DNA of 64,000 nucleotides from Bradyrhizobium sp. RD5-C2. GTDB lineage: Bacteria; Pseudomonadota; Alphaproteobacteria; Rhizobiales; Xanthobacteraceae. The position numbers were made by a program, and so were the translations under genes. The notes below the pieces were generated by a model. The model was not told the origin of the DNA. It worked only from the letters and a program-made list of their open reading frames with translations, and did not search any database. Shown piece after piece: positions 15,591 through 23,965 of the stretch; within the stretch, counting starts at the first letter, position 1; every line of letters starts with the position of its first letter. Location: assembly GCF_019972155.1 (NCBI RefSeq), contig NZ_BOVL01000010.1:277985-341984 (forward strand). The letters are read 5' to 3'.

Positions 15591-17222
15591 ATGAGCAGAC
15601 TGGAGCAGACGAGCCCGGACCATGGCGCGAGGCCGCCGCTGGTCGCCGAATGCGATGCGGTCGTGGTCGGTGCCGGCTTCGGCGGGCTCTATGCGATCTA
15701 TCGGTTGCGCGAGCTCGGGCTGAAGGTGATCGGCATCGAGGCGGGGTCCGACGTCGGCGGCACCTGGTACTGGAATCGCTATCCCGGCGCGCGCTGCGAC
15801 ATACCGAGCCTGTTCTATTCCTACACCTGGTCGGAGGAGCTGCGGCAGGAATGGCGCTGGAGCGAGAAATACGCCGCCCAGCCGGAGATCCTGCGCTACG
15901 CGCAGCGCGTCGCCGACCGGTTCGATCTGCGCTCGCTGATCCGCTTCGACACCCGCGTGACGAGCGCCGACTGGGACGAGGCCGGCGAGAGCTGGACGTT
16001 GCGCACCGATCGCGACGATTGCATCGTCGCATCGACTTGCGTGATGGCGACCGGCAATCTCTCGGTGCCCAACAAGCCCAAGCTCGCGGGCCTCGAACGC
16101 TTTGGCGGACCGGTCTATCACACTGGGCAGTGGCCGCATCAGGAGGTCGACTTTTCCGGCTTGCGCGTTGCCGTGATCGGTACTGGCTCGTCGGGTGTGC
16201 AGACGGTCCCGATGGTCGCAAAGGCTGCGAGCCGACTGACCGTGTTCCAGCGCACGCCGAATTATTCGGTGCCGGCACGGAATGCGCCGCTGGGCGATGC
16301 CGATATCGCCGCCGCAGAGCCGGTGATCGCGAAATATCGCGAGAGCCTCGAGACGCCGGAGTTCGGGCGGGTGCCTGCGAATGCCTTCGACGCGCCGGTG
16401 CCCGAGCGGGACGTGCAATGGGCGCGTTATGAACAGCTGTGGGAGCAAGGCGGCGGCGGCATCCTGACCGCGTACCCGAACATCCTGACCGATGCGGCCG
16501 TCAACGACGTCGCCTGCGATTTCGTGCGCAACAAGATCCGCGGCATCGTGCACGACGGGGCGACGGCGGAGGCGCTGTCACCGAAGGATTATCCGCTCGG
16601 CGTCAAACGCATCTGCATCGATACCGGGTATTTCGCGACCTATAATCTGCCACATGTCGAGCTGGTCGATTTGCGCACGGAGCCGCTGACATCGGTCACC
16701 GAGACGGGCGTCGAGACCGCGACGCGGTCCTTTGCGCTCGATGCGCTGGTGCTGGCGACGGGCTATGACGCGATGACCGGGGCGCTCGCCGCGATGCAAA
16801 TCCGCGGGCGGGATGGCGCGACGTTGAAGGAGGCCTGGGCCGACGGGCCCAGCGCCTATCTCGGCCTGATGGTGACAGGCTTTCCGAACCTGTTCGTCGT
16901 GACCGGACCGGGCAGCCCTTCTGTCATCGGCAATGTGATCCACGCCTGCGAGAACCATGTCGAGTGGATCGCGACCTGCCTCGGCAGCATGCGCGCCAAG
17001 GGATTGACGCGGATCGAGCCGGAGCCCGACGCCGAGCGGGCCTGGATGGCGCATGTCGCCGACGCCGCCAGCCGCACGCTCTATCCGAAGGCCAATTCCT
17101 GGTACCAGGGCGCCAACATCGCGGGCAAGCCGCGGGTGTTCATGCCCTATGTCGGCCAGGGTTACCGCCACCGCATCGCGCAGATCGCGCAGCGCGGCTA
17201 TGAAGGGTTTGTGCTCCGCTGA
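15591..17222 (+). CDS. Flavin-containing Baeyer-Villiger monooxygenase
   Basis: 543 residues. FAD-binding GAGFGG at residues 27-32, GGTWYWNRYPGARCDI after it, the Baeyer-Villiger fingerprint FGGPVYHTGQWP (F-x-G-x3-H-x3-W-P type), NADPH-binding VIGTGSSGVQ, and the late ATGYD motif. Length and motifs fit cyclohexanone/phenylacetone-monooxygenase-type enzymes, which insert oxygen next to a ketone carbonyl to form an ester or lactone using NADPH and O2. The substrate cannot be predicted. The ATG follows GGAGAG. The LacI-type palindrome upstream suggests induction by a ligand of the nearby LacI protein. Confidence 0.92.
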   Translation: MSRLEQTSPDHGARPPLVAECDAVVVGAGFGGLYAIYRLRELGLKVIGIEAGSDVGGTWYWNRYPGARCDIPSLFYSYTWSEELRQEWRWSEKYAAQPEILRYAQRVADRFDLRSLIRFDTRVTSADWDEAGESWTLRTDRDDCIVASTCVMATGNLSVPNKPKLAGLERFGGPVYHTGQWPHQEVDFSGLRVAVIGTGSSGVQTVPMVAKAASRLTVFQRTPNYSVPARNAPLGDADIAAAEPVIAKYRESLETPEFGRVPANAFDAPVPERDVQWARYEQLWEQGGGGILTAYPNILTDAAVNDVACDFVRNKIRGIVHDGATAEALSPKDYPLGVKRICIDTGYFATYNLPHVELVDLRTEPLTSVTETGVETATRSFALDALVLATGYDAMTGALAAMQIRGRDGATLKEAWADGPSAYLGLMVTGFPNLFVVTGPGSPSVIGNVIHACENHVEWIATCLGSMRAKGLTRIEPEPDAERAWMAHVADAASRTLYPKANSWYQGANIAGKPRVFMPYVGQGYRHRIAQIAQRGYEGFVLR

Positions 17223-17237
17223 GGCAGCGTCTCGCTC

Positions 17238-17354
17238 CGTCATTGCGAGCGCAGCGAGGCAATCCATCGCGCGGCATATGCGGGACGATGGATTGCTTCG
17301 TCGCTACAGCGCAAAATTGCCTTGCAATTTTGTCGCGAGCTTCTCGCAATGACG
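17238..17354. repeat. Rhizobial palindromic intergenic repeat
   Basis: The unit opens CGTCATTGCGAGCG and closes TTCTCGCAATGACG, with an internal pair GCAATCCATCG / CGATGGATTGC, so the whole 117 bases can fold as a long imperfect hairpin. This type of repeat (CGTCATTGCGAGCG...) is widespread in Bradyrhizobium and Rhodopseudomonas intergenic regions. It separates the monooxygenase gene from the cupin operator and may act as a transcript end structure. Confidence 0.75.
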
Positions 17355-17358
17355 TTGC

Positions 17359-17376
17359 ACTGGAACCGTTTCCAGT
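17359..17376. promoter_or_regulatory. Second LacI-type operator, upstream of cupin gene
   Basis: ACTGGAACCGTTTCCAGT is palindromic except for the central two positions and matches the 15519-15536 operator in most bases. It lies 23 bases before the cupin start, a position suited to repression. Confidence 0.7.
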
Positions 17377-17399
17377 TTGAAAAGATGAAAGGATCACAG

Positions 17400-17810
17400 A
17401 TGGACATCAAGCGCGCAGGATCGATTGCAAGCCGGCGCGGCAGCGCCGATTGGTTCAGCGGCACGGTATGGGCGGACGCGATCGTCAGTGCGCCCGCGCC
17501 GGCCCGGATGCAGGCGGCACGCGTCACCTTCGAGCCGGGCGCGCGCACGGCGTGGCACGCCCATCCGCTCGGCCAGACGCTCTACGTCACCGCCGGCGTC
17601 GGATATGTGCAGAGCTGGGACGGCCCGATCCGCGTGATCCGTCCGGGTGACGTGGTGTGGATTCCGCCGGGCGAGAAACACTGGCACGGCGCGGCGCCAA
17701 CCACGGGCATGAGCCATATCGCGATTCACGAGGCGCTCGATGGCGACTACGCGACCTGGATGGAGCACGTCTCCGACGCGCAGTACGCGGCCGCACCGCA
17801 GGCCGATTGA
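17400..17810 (+). CDS. Cupin-domain protein
   Basis: 136 residues, small single-domain RmlC-like cupin. Motif 1 is GARTAWHAHPLGQTLYVTAG, with metal-ligand histidines in HAHP. Motif 2 is RPGDVVWIPPGEKHWHGA, with the GDxxxxPxxxxH pattern. Family members often bind a metal and may be enzymes or small-ligand binders. The ATG follows AAAGGATCAC; an alternative start is at 17385. Sharing an operator type with the monooxygenase suggests a role in the same catabolic process. Confidence 0.88.
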   Translation: MDIKRAGSIASRRGSADWFSGTVWADAIVSAPAPARMQAARVTFEPGARTAWHAHPLGQTLYVTAGVGYVQSWDGPIRVIRPGDVVWIPPGEKHWHGAAPTTGMSHIAIHEALDGDYATWMEHVSDAQYAAAPQAD

Positions 17811-17821
17811 TCGGCGCAGTG

Positions 17822-18868
17822 TTACTTCCGGCCGCGCACGGGCGTTGCCGGCGCGGCGCAGGAATGCCGCAGGATGAGGCGCGTTGGCAGGAACACCGGG
17901 GCGCTGCTGCCGGCCTTGTCGGGCTCGCGGATCTGCTCCAGCAGCAGCCGCGCGGCGGTGCGGCCGACCTCGTTCATGTCCCAGCTCAAGGCCGAGATCG
18001 CCGGCGTCGCGTGGCGGGCGAGGTCGGTGTCGCCGCTGCACACGATCGACACGTCCTGCGGATAGCGCAGGCCGTTGCTGGTGATTGCCTCCAGCACCTC
18101 GGCCAGCATGCTGGTGCCGAGCGAGATGATCGCGGTCGGCGGTTTTGTCATTTGCAGCAGCTGGCACACCGAGCTGAAGGCCGTGTTGGTGCCCTGCATG
18201 TGCGGACGGATCAGGGTTGGATCGACATCGATCTTCGCTTCCTGATGCGCCTGCCGGTAGCCTGCGAGCCGCTCCGAGCTCGGTAGCACCGCGGCGCTGC
18301 CGGTGAGCAACGCGATCCGGCGATGGCCGAGGCCGATCAGGTAGCGCGTCGCCTCCAGCGCGCCGCCGCGGTGATCGACGCGAACCATCACACTATCAGG
18401 CACGTCGCGGTCGACGGTGACGCAGGGCAGGTCGAGCATGGCCAGCCCCTTCATGAAATCCTTGTGCGAATTGTCGCCGGCGAACAGCAGCAAGCCATCC
18501 ATCTGGCGCCGCCGCACCGCCGACAGGAACGCCGCCTCGCGCGCCTCCTCGTGCTTGGTCGCCGCCAGCATCAGCAGGAAGCCGGCGCGCTGGAATTCCT
18601 CCTCCGCCGCGCTCACCATGCCGGTGTAGTGCGGATTGGAGAAATCGGCGACCATGCAGCCGATCGTGTTGGATGCCCCTGAGCGCAGCGCCTGCGCCGC
18701 CTGGTCGGGCTCGAAGCCCAGACGCTTCACCGCGCGCATGATGCGGGCATGCAGTTCCGCGCTGGTATAGATGCCGCCATTGAGCGCGCGGCTGACGCTT
18801 GAGACGGAGACGCCGGCCTCGGCCGCGACGTCACGAATCGTCGGTCGTGTCCGTCGCGTCCTGGTCAT
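17822..18868 (-). CDS. LacI/GalR-family transcriptional regulator
   Basis: 348 residues. The N-terminal helix-turn-helix TIRDVAAEAGVSVSSVSRAL, with hinge helix QAAQALRSG, is followed by a periplasmic-binding-like effector domain (TIGCMVADFSNPHYTGMV, VDRDVPDSVMVRVDHRGG, GHRRIALLTGSAAVLPSSER). It is convergent with the cupin gene. Two matching LacI-type palindromes occur in front of the monooxygenase and the cupin, so it most likely represses those two units. No palindrome was seen before its own gene. The effector is unknown. Confidence 0.93.
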   Translation of the reverse strand: MTRTRRTRPTIRDVAAEAGVSVSSVSRALNGGIYTSAELHARIMRAVKRLGFEPDQAAQALRSGASNTIGCMVADFSNPHYTGMVSAAEEEFQRAGFLLMLAATKHEEAREAAFLSAVRRRQMDGLLLFAGDNSHKDFMKGLAMLDLPCVTVDRDVPDSVMVRVDHRGGALEATRYLIGLGHRRIALLTGSAAVLPSSERLAGYRQAHQEAKIDVDPTLIRPHMQGTNTAFSSVCQLLQMTKPPTAIISLGTSMLAEVLEAITSNGLRYPQDVSIVCSGDTDLARHATPAISALSWDMNEVGRTAARLLLEQIREPDKAGSSAPVFLPTRLILRHSCAAPATPVRGRK

Positions 18869-18996
18869 CGGTGGTCGGGTCCTGTCGGTTCGGTATTGCC
18901 GCGGTCAGGCGCGCCAGTTGCGGCGGGCAGCAGACGGCATCGCCGAACCTAATCAGGCTCCGCTGCGAATCTCAAATGATTCTTGGGAGTCTTAGG

Positions 18997-19926
18997 CTAT
19001 CGGCGTGACGCGCTCAGGAACAGCGGCCGGAAGATGTCGAGAAATCCCGTCGCGGCCGGCGTCAGCGGGCGGTTCTTCAGCCGCAGGATCCCGATCTTGC
19101 GAACCAGCGGCGGCGACACCAGCCGCTTGACGATCACGCCGCGCGGGGCGCGCGGCGGCACCGCCGAGGCCGGAACGATCGAGATGCCGACATTGGCTGC
19201 GACAAAGTCGTAGAGCGTGCCGAACTGCTCGACGATGGTGCTGTGATTGAGCACGATGCCGCTTGCGGTCGCGGCGCTGTCGATCTGCTTGCGCAGGCCC
19301 GAGCCGGTCGGAAGCGAGACGAAGGTTTCGTTGCGCAGCTCGCGGAGGCTCAGCGTGGCCTTGTTGCGCAGCGGATGGCGCGAGGGCAGGATCGCGAAGC
19401 AGGACTCCTGCACCGCGTCGTCGCTGACGACCTCCTGGCCGAGCGCGGTGACGTTGCCGACGCCGAAATCGGCGAGGCCGCTGCGGACATCCTCATAGAC
19501 CTCGCTGCCGAGGCCCTCGCGCAGGTGGATCTCGACGCCGGGATGCGCCTTCCTGTATTTCAGCACGGCCTCCGGCACCACGTGATGCGTGAGTGACAAC
19601 AGGCAGGAGATGATCAGGCGTCCCTTGATCTGCTCGCCGAGCGCTCGGGCGTTGTCGACCTGGGCGCCGAGATCGGCGAGCAGGCGCTGCGTCGATGCCG
19701 TGAATTCGCGGCCCGGTGCGGTCAGGATGACGTTGCGCGTTGACCTGAGGAACAGCGAGACGCCGAGCTGCCGTTCGAGCTGAAGAACGAGGCGGCTCAC
19801 CGCCGACTGCGTCATGCCGAGGTCGGCGGCGGCTGCGGTGAAGCTGCCATACACCGCGACCGAGTTGGCCGCGCGAAGATGTTTGAGGCTGACTTCGAAC
19901 CGGCGTGGGCGTCGCTCGCGCATCAT
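18997..19926 (-). CDS. LysR-family transcriptional regulator
   Basis: 309 residues. Winged helix-turn-helix at about 12-72 (HLRAANSVAVYGSFTAAAAD, MTQSAVSRLVLQLERQLGVS), then a LysR substrate-binding domain (GRLIISCLLSLTHHVVPEAV, AANVGISIVPASAV). It is divergent from the CoA-transferase operon with 110 bases between, the classic arrangement for a LysR activator of the adjacent genes. The start may be either of two adjacent ATG codons. Confidence 0.92.
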   Translation of the reverse strand: MMRERRPRRFEVSLKHLRAANSVAVYGSFTAAAADLGMTQSAVSRLVLQLERQLGVSLFLRSTRNVILTAPGREFTASTQRLLADLGAQVDNARALGEQIKGRLIISCLLSLTHHVVPEAVLKYRKAHPGVEIHLREGLGSEVYEDVRSGLADFGVGNVTALGQEVVSDDAVQESCFAILPSRHPLRNKATLSLRELRNETFVSLPTGSGLRKQIDSAATASGIVLNHSTIVEQFGTLYDFVAANVGISIVPASAVPPRAPRGVIVKRLVSPPLVRKIGILRLKNRPLTPAATGFLDIFRPLFLSASRR

Positions 19927-19941
19927 TCATTCCATTTTCGC

Positions 19942-19971
19942 ATCAATAATCCGGATCGGAAAATATTTGAT
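19942..19971. promoter_or_regulatory. Candidate LysR binding site
   Basis: ATCAA (19942-19946) and TTGAT (19967-19971) form an interrupted dyad in the AT-rich middle of the region between the LysR gene and the CoA-transferase operon. The position fits an activator site, but the match is short. Confidence 0.3.
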
Positions 19972-20036
19972 CTATATGCCCGCCGCGTCAACGATGAAGA
20001 CAACGGCAGGGCAGCAAGCGGGAAGGGAAATTGCGG

Positions 20037-21293
20037 ATGACGGCGAGCCCGACGATGACGAGGCAAGGCGCGCTGCACGGGGTCCGCGTTCTCGATCTCA
20101 CGCGGTTCTATTCAGGCCCGTTTGCGACCTTGATGCTGGCGGGCTTCGGCGCAGAGGTCATTCGTATCGATACCCCGGAGCAGGGCGATCCCACCATGAC
20201 CGGGCCGCCGTTTCTCGGCAAGGACGGCGTCTCGCTCGACCGCAAGCATGACAGCGATCTCGGCCTCGCCTATCTGAAGCGCTGCCGCGACAAGAAGTCG
20301 ATCACGCTGAACATGCGGACGGCGGAGGGCATGGAGCTGTTCCATGCGCTGCTGTGCAAGTCCGACATCCTGGTCGAGAATCTGCGTCCCGGCGCTGCCG
20401 AGCGGCTGGGGATCGACTATGAAGCAAACCGTCAGGTCAACCCCGCTATCGTGCATTGTGCGCTGACCGGCTACGGCTCGACCGGCACCGACCGGCGTCT
20501 CAAGGCCTACGATTTGATGATCCAGGCGGCGTCCGGCCTGATGTCGATCACCGGTGCACCCGACGGCACCCCAAGCAAGGCTGGCACCGCGCTCGCCGAC
20601 GGCATCACCGGCGCCTTCGCCGTCTCCGGCATCCTGGCCGCGCTGACCGAGCAGCGCATGTCGGGACGAGGCCAGTTCGTCGATGTCGCGATGGCCGACT
20701 GCCTGCTGTCGCTGGTGCTCGACGAGCCCTTGGATTGCTACAAGCAGATGGGGATGGCGCCACGGCAGGGCAATCGCATCATGCGATTCTCGCCCTTCAA
20801 CACCTATGCCACGCGCGACGGCGCGATCGCGCTTGGCGCCGCCACGAATGAGGACTGGCTGGCGCTGCTGGGTGTGATGGACCGGCTCGACCTCGCCGCT
20901 GACGCGAAGTTCATGAACACCGGCTGGCGCGTCGCCAACAACAGCATCGTCGATGCGATCGTCAGCGAATGGACGCTGGGCCGCACCACGATCGAGGCGA
21001 TCGAGGCGCTCAATCGCGGCGACGTCGCCGCGAGCCCGATCCGCGACATCGACGACATCCTGGCCTGGGAGCATCTCGACGCGCGGGACATGCTGCAGCC
21101 GGTCGTGCATCCGACCGAGCCGCTGGAGCAGCGCGTCATCAGCGCCGGGTTCCCGATCAAGATGGGACGAACGCACAAGGGATACACCGCGCCGGCGCCG
21201 ACGCTCGGTCAGAACAATCAGGAGATCTATGGCGGCTTGCTCGGCCTCTCGGGGCAACGGATCGACGATCTGACGTCGAGGCGGATCATCTGA
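20037..21293 (+). CDS. CaiB/BaiF CoA-transferase family protein
   Basis: 418 residues. Family motifs: GVRVLDLTRFYSGPFATLML at the N-terminus, GAEVIRIDTPEQGDP, CRDKKSITLNMRTAEG, DILVENLRPGAAERLGIDY, YDLMIQAASGLMSITGAPDG. Class III CoA-transferases move CoA between acyl groups through a conserved Asp. The ATG at 20037 follows GGAAGGG; a TTG at 20031 is less likely. It is the first gene of a five-gene unit that ends with a second CoA-transferase, implying activation of an imported carboxylic acid. The substrate is unknown. Confidence 0.9.
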   Translation: MTASPTMTRQGALHGVRVLDLTRFYSGPFATLMLAGFGAEVIRIDTPEQGDPTMTGPPFLGKDGVSLDRKHDSDLGLAYLKRCRDKKSITLNMRTAEGMELFHALLCKSDILVENLRPGAAERLGIDYEANRQVNPAIVHCALTGYGSTGTDRRLKAYDLMIQAASGLMSITGAPDGTPSKAGTALADGITGAFAVSGILAALTEQRMSGRGQFVDVAMADCLLSLVLDEPLDCYKQMGMAPRQGNRIMRFSPFNTYATRDGAIALGAATNEDWLALLGVMDRLDLAADAKFMNTGWRVANNSIVDAIVSEWTLGRTTIEAIEALNRGDVAASPIRDIDDILAWEHLDARDMLQPVVHPTEPLEQRVISAGFPIKMGRTHKGYTAPAPTLGQNNQEIYGGLLGLSGQRIDDLTSRRII

Positions 21294-21349
21294 AAGCAAA
21301 GAAGGCCGGCACATGCATGCCGTCCCAAGCGGGAGCGTCGAGGATAGTC

Positions 21350-22573
21350 ATGGCGAAGAAACGAGCAATCACGGCTGCGGCGATCGCGTTGCTGGTCGGC
21401 AGCGCGATGCTGACGCCGGTACAGGCTGAGGATGCGCAGCCGGTCAGGATCGGGGTGCTCACCGACATGTCGGGGATGTATCGCGACATCATGGGGCCGG
21501 GCTCGGTGCTCGCCGCCAGGATGGCGGTCGAGGATTTCGGCGGCAAGGTGCTGGATCGTCCGATCGAAGTGATCTCGGGCGATCACCAGGCGAAGGCCGA
21601 CGTGGGCGCTGCGATCGCCCGCAACTGGTTCGACAATGGCGGTGCGGACGTCGTCGTCGACGTGGCGCAATCGGCCGTGGCGCTCGCCGTTCAGGAGCTG
21701 GCGCGGACGCGCAACAAGATCGTCATCCACGGCGTGACCGGAAGCCCGGCGATCACGCAGCAAGCCTGCGCGGCGACCGCTTTCTCGTGGTCGCTCAATG
21801 CCTACGCGATTTCGGCGCCGCTGCCGAAGCCGCTGATCGAGCGCGGGCTCGATACGTTCTTCTTTCTCTCGGCCGACTATTCCTTCGGCAAAGCGATGGA
21901 GGATGCCGCGGCGGGCGCGATCAAGGCGGCCGGGGGCAAGGTGCTGGGCTCGGTGCGCTTCCCGCAGAACAATCCCGACTTCAGCTCGTTCCTGCTGCAG
22001 GCGGTGGCGTCGAAGGCCAAGGTGATCTGGCTGATCTCTGCCGCAGAGGACACCACCAATGCCCTGAAGCAGGCCAAGGAGTTCGGCATCGCCGAGGGCG
22101 GCCAGCACATCGTGGTGCCCCTGACCTACATCACCAATGTGCACGCACTCGGCATTGCCAATGTGCAGGGCCTGACCTTCGCAACCCCGTTCTACTGGGA
22201 TCGCACCGACAAGACGCGCGCCTGGTCGGAGCGCTTCTTCAGACAGCATCATGCGATGCCGACCATGGACCAGGCCGCGGTCTACTCGGGAACGCTGCAT
22301 TATCTCCAGGCCGTCGCTGCCGCCAGGACGCTCGATGGCCTGAAGGTCGCCGACGAGATCCGGAAGCTGCCGGTCAACGACATGTATGTCGAGAACGGTT
22401 TTGTGCGCGCCGATGGCTGGCTGATGCATCCGTTCTACATGGCGAGCATCAAGGCCCCCGGCGAGGTCAGGAAGCCCTGGGACTACTACACCATCGAGAA
22501 GGTCATTCCGGCATCCGAGGCGGCGCAGCCGTTGTCGGAGAGCCAGTGCCCGCTCGTCGCTCAATCGCAATGA
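21350..22573 (+). CDS. ABC transporter substrate-binding protein (LivK-like)
   Basis: 407 residues with a signal peptide (AAAIALLVGSAMLTPVQA) and a Peripla_BP_6 fold: VRIGVLTDMSGMYRDIMGPG, VAIELP-equivalent region DVVVDVAQSAVALAVQELA, FFFLSADYSFGKAMED. The ATG at 21350 follows GAGGATA. No permease or ATPase gene lies in this unit, so it must work with a transporter encoded elsewhere. It is placed between the CoA-transferase and the DsbA-like isomerase, suggesting it captures the compound this operon degrades. Confidence 0.9.
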   Translation: MAKKRAITAAAIALLVGSAMLTPVQAEDAQPVRIGVLTDMSGMYRDIMGPGSVLAARMAVEDFGGKVLDRPIEVISGDHQAKADVGAAIARNWFDNGGADVVVDVAQSAVALAVQELARTRNKIVIHGVTGSPAITQQACAATAFSWSLNAYAISAPLPKPLIERGLDTFFFLSADYSFGKAMEDAAAGAIKAAGGKVLGSVRFPQNNPDFSSFLLQAVASKAKVIWLISAAEDTTNALKQAKEFGIAEGGQHIVVPLTYITNVHALGIANVQGLTFATPFYWDRTDKTRAWSERFFRQHHAMPTMDQAAVYSGTLHYLQAVAAARTLDGLKVADEIRKLPVNDMYVENGFVRADGWLMHPFYMASIKAPGEVRKPWDYYTIEKVIPASEAAQPLSESQCPLVAQSQ

Positions 22574-22593
22574 CAATCGACAAAGGAGAGACA

Positions 22594-23211
22594 ATGTCCC
22601 GCGAAATTCTCAAGATGTATTCGGACTATAAGAGCCCCTATGCCTGGCTGGCATTCGATCCGGTGTTCGAGCTGGAGAAGAAGTTCGACATCAAGGTGCA
22701 GTGGCGGCCGTTCCAGCTCCGGATCAAGGGTTCCGGCCAGCGCAGCGTCTATTCGGAATACAAGGTCAAGTATTCCTACATGGATGCGCGGCGGAGCGCG
22801 AACGAGCGCGGCGACAAGAAGATCATCCGCGGCCCGCTGAAGATCTTCGACACCGCGCCGGCGCTGATCGGCGGACTGTTCGCGGAAAAGCACGGACGTC
22901 TGATCGAATACAGCCGCCTGGTCTATGAGCTGTTCTTCCGCCGCGAGCTCGCGGTCGACGAGGTCGATGCGGTGGAGCGCTTCATTGAGTCGCTCGGGAT
23001 GTCCGGCGCTGAATTCCGCAGCTATTTCGAAGGAGACGGCCGCCGCGAATATGAGGAAGCGCAGCAGGAGAGCCAGGGCGATCACATCTTCGGCGTGCCG
23101 ATCTGCGTCTTCCGCGGCGAGCAGTTCTGGGGCAACGACCGGGTGCCGATGCTGGAGCGGCGGCTGCAGGAGGCCGGGCTGTCGCTGTCGCGCGAAAGGC
23201 AACTGGCCTGA
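22594..23211 (+). CDS. DsbA-family / 2-hydroxychromene-2-carboxylate isomerase-like protein
   Basis: 205 residues, preceded by a strong AAAGGAGAGACA ribosome site. The N-terminal beta-strand and YSDYKSPYAWLAFDPVFELE match the kappa-GST/HCCA-isomerase type of thioredoxin fold (SPYA/SPYS replaces the CxxC), and IFGVPICVFRGEQFWGNDRV is the conserved C-terminal motif. Such enzymes use glutathione to isomerise aromatic breakdown intermediates. The neighbouring GST supports a glutathione-dependent pathway. Confidence 0.85.
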   Translation: MSREILKMYSDYKSPYAWLAFDPVFELEKKFDIKVQWRPFQLRIKGSGQRSVYSEYKVKYSYMDARRSANERGDKKIIRGPLKIFDTAPALIGGLFAEKHGRLIEYSRLVYELFFRRELAVDEVDAVERFIESLGMSGAEFRSYFEGDGRREYEEAQQESQGDHIFGVPICVFRGEQFWGNDRVPMLERRLQEAGLSLSRERQLA

Positions 23212-23229
23212 GCGGTGCGGGAGGCTCCG

Positions 23230-23964
23230 ATGATCGATCTTCATTTCGCGCCGACACCGAATGGCTGGAAGATCTCGATCATGCTCGAGGAATGCGGGCT
23301 GCCGTACACCGTCGTGCCGGTCAACATCACGCGCGGCGATCAGTTCAGGCCCGCCTTCCGAAAGCTCAATCCGAATGGCCGGATCCCCGTCATGGTCGAC
23401 AGGGATCCGCCCGGCGGAGGCGGACCGCTGACGATCTTCGAGTCCGGGGCGATCCTGCTTTACCTCGCGGAGAAGACCGGCAGGTTCGTTCCGCGTGATC
23501 TGCATGGCCGCACCCGCGTGCAGCAATGGCTGATGTGGCAGATGAGCGCGCTCGGGCCGATGCTGGGCCAGAACGGGCACTTCTCGCTCTATGCGCCAGA
23601 CAAGATTCCCTATGCGGTCGAGCGTTACGGGAACGAGGCGCAGCGTCTCTACGGCGTGCTCAACGATCGGCTGGGCGAGAGCACCTATGTCGCCGGCGAC
23701 GACTATTCGATTGCCGATATCGCTTGTTTCCCCTGGGTGATGACCCACAAGGCGCAAGGTTTCACGCTCGACGATGTCCCACATGTCAAGCGCTGGTTCG
23801 CTGAGCTGCGCGCGCGGCCGCTGCTCCAGAAGGGGCTCTCGGTCGGGCGGCGTGGCATTCGCAAGGCGCTCGACGAGCAGGCCCGCAGCAATCTGTTTGG
23901 AACGAGGCCCGCGGGCGGAGACGCGCCCGCCGGAACTCTGCAATCACAACAACTGGACAATTGA
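23230..23964 (+). CDS. Glutathione S-transferase family protein (YfcG/Ure2-like)
   Basis: 244 residues. N-terminal thioredoxin fold with TPNGWKISIMLEECGLPYTV, NPNGRIPVMVD and the glutathione-binding IFESGAILLYLAEKTGRF; C-terminal helical domain with YSIADIACFPWV. TPNGWK is characteristic of the nu-class/YfcG group, which reduce disulfides using glutathione. The ATG at 23230 is preferred to an upstream GTG at 23215. Its TGA (23962-23964) is one base before the next ATG. Confidence 0.9.
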   Translation: MIDLHFAPTPNGWKISIMLEECGLPYTVVPVNITRGDQFRPAFRKLNPNGRIPVMVDRDPPGGGGPLTIFESGAILLYLAEKTGRFVPRDLHGRTRVQQWLMWQMSALGPMLGQNGHFSLYAPDKIPYAVERYGNEAQRLYGVLNDRLGESTYVAGDDYSIADIACFPWVMTHKAQGFTLDDVPHVKRWFAELRARPLLQKGLSVGRRGIRKALDEQARSNLFGTRPAGGDAPAGTLQSQQLDN

Positions 23965-23965
23965 G

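Noticed and set aside
15537..16553. 338-codon minus-strand ORF opposite the monooxygenase
   Set aside because: It mirrors a well-identified flavoprotein gene; its translation is Arg/His/Asp-rich with no family motifs, as expected of antisense shadows in GC-rich codon use.
20112..22594. Two minus-strand ORFs of 400 and 455 codons opposite the CoA-transferase and binding-protein genes
   Set aside because: Both plus-strand genes have clear family motifs and ribosome sites; the antisense products look like shuffled Arg/Asp/His sequence.
22561..23943. 460-codon minus-strand ORF opposite the isomerase and GST genes
   Set aside because: Shadow of two confidently identified genes.
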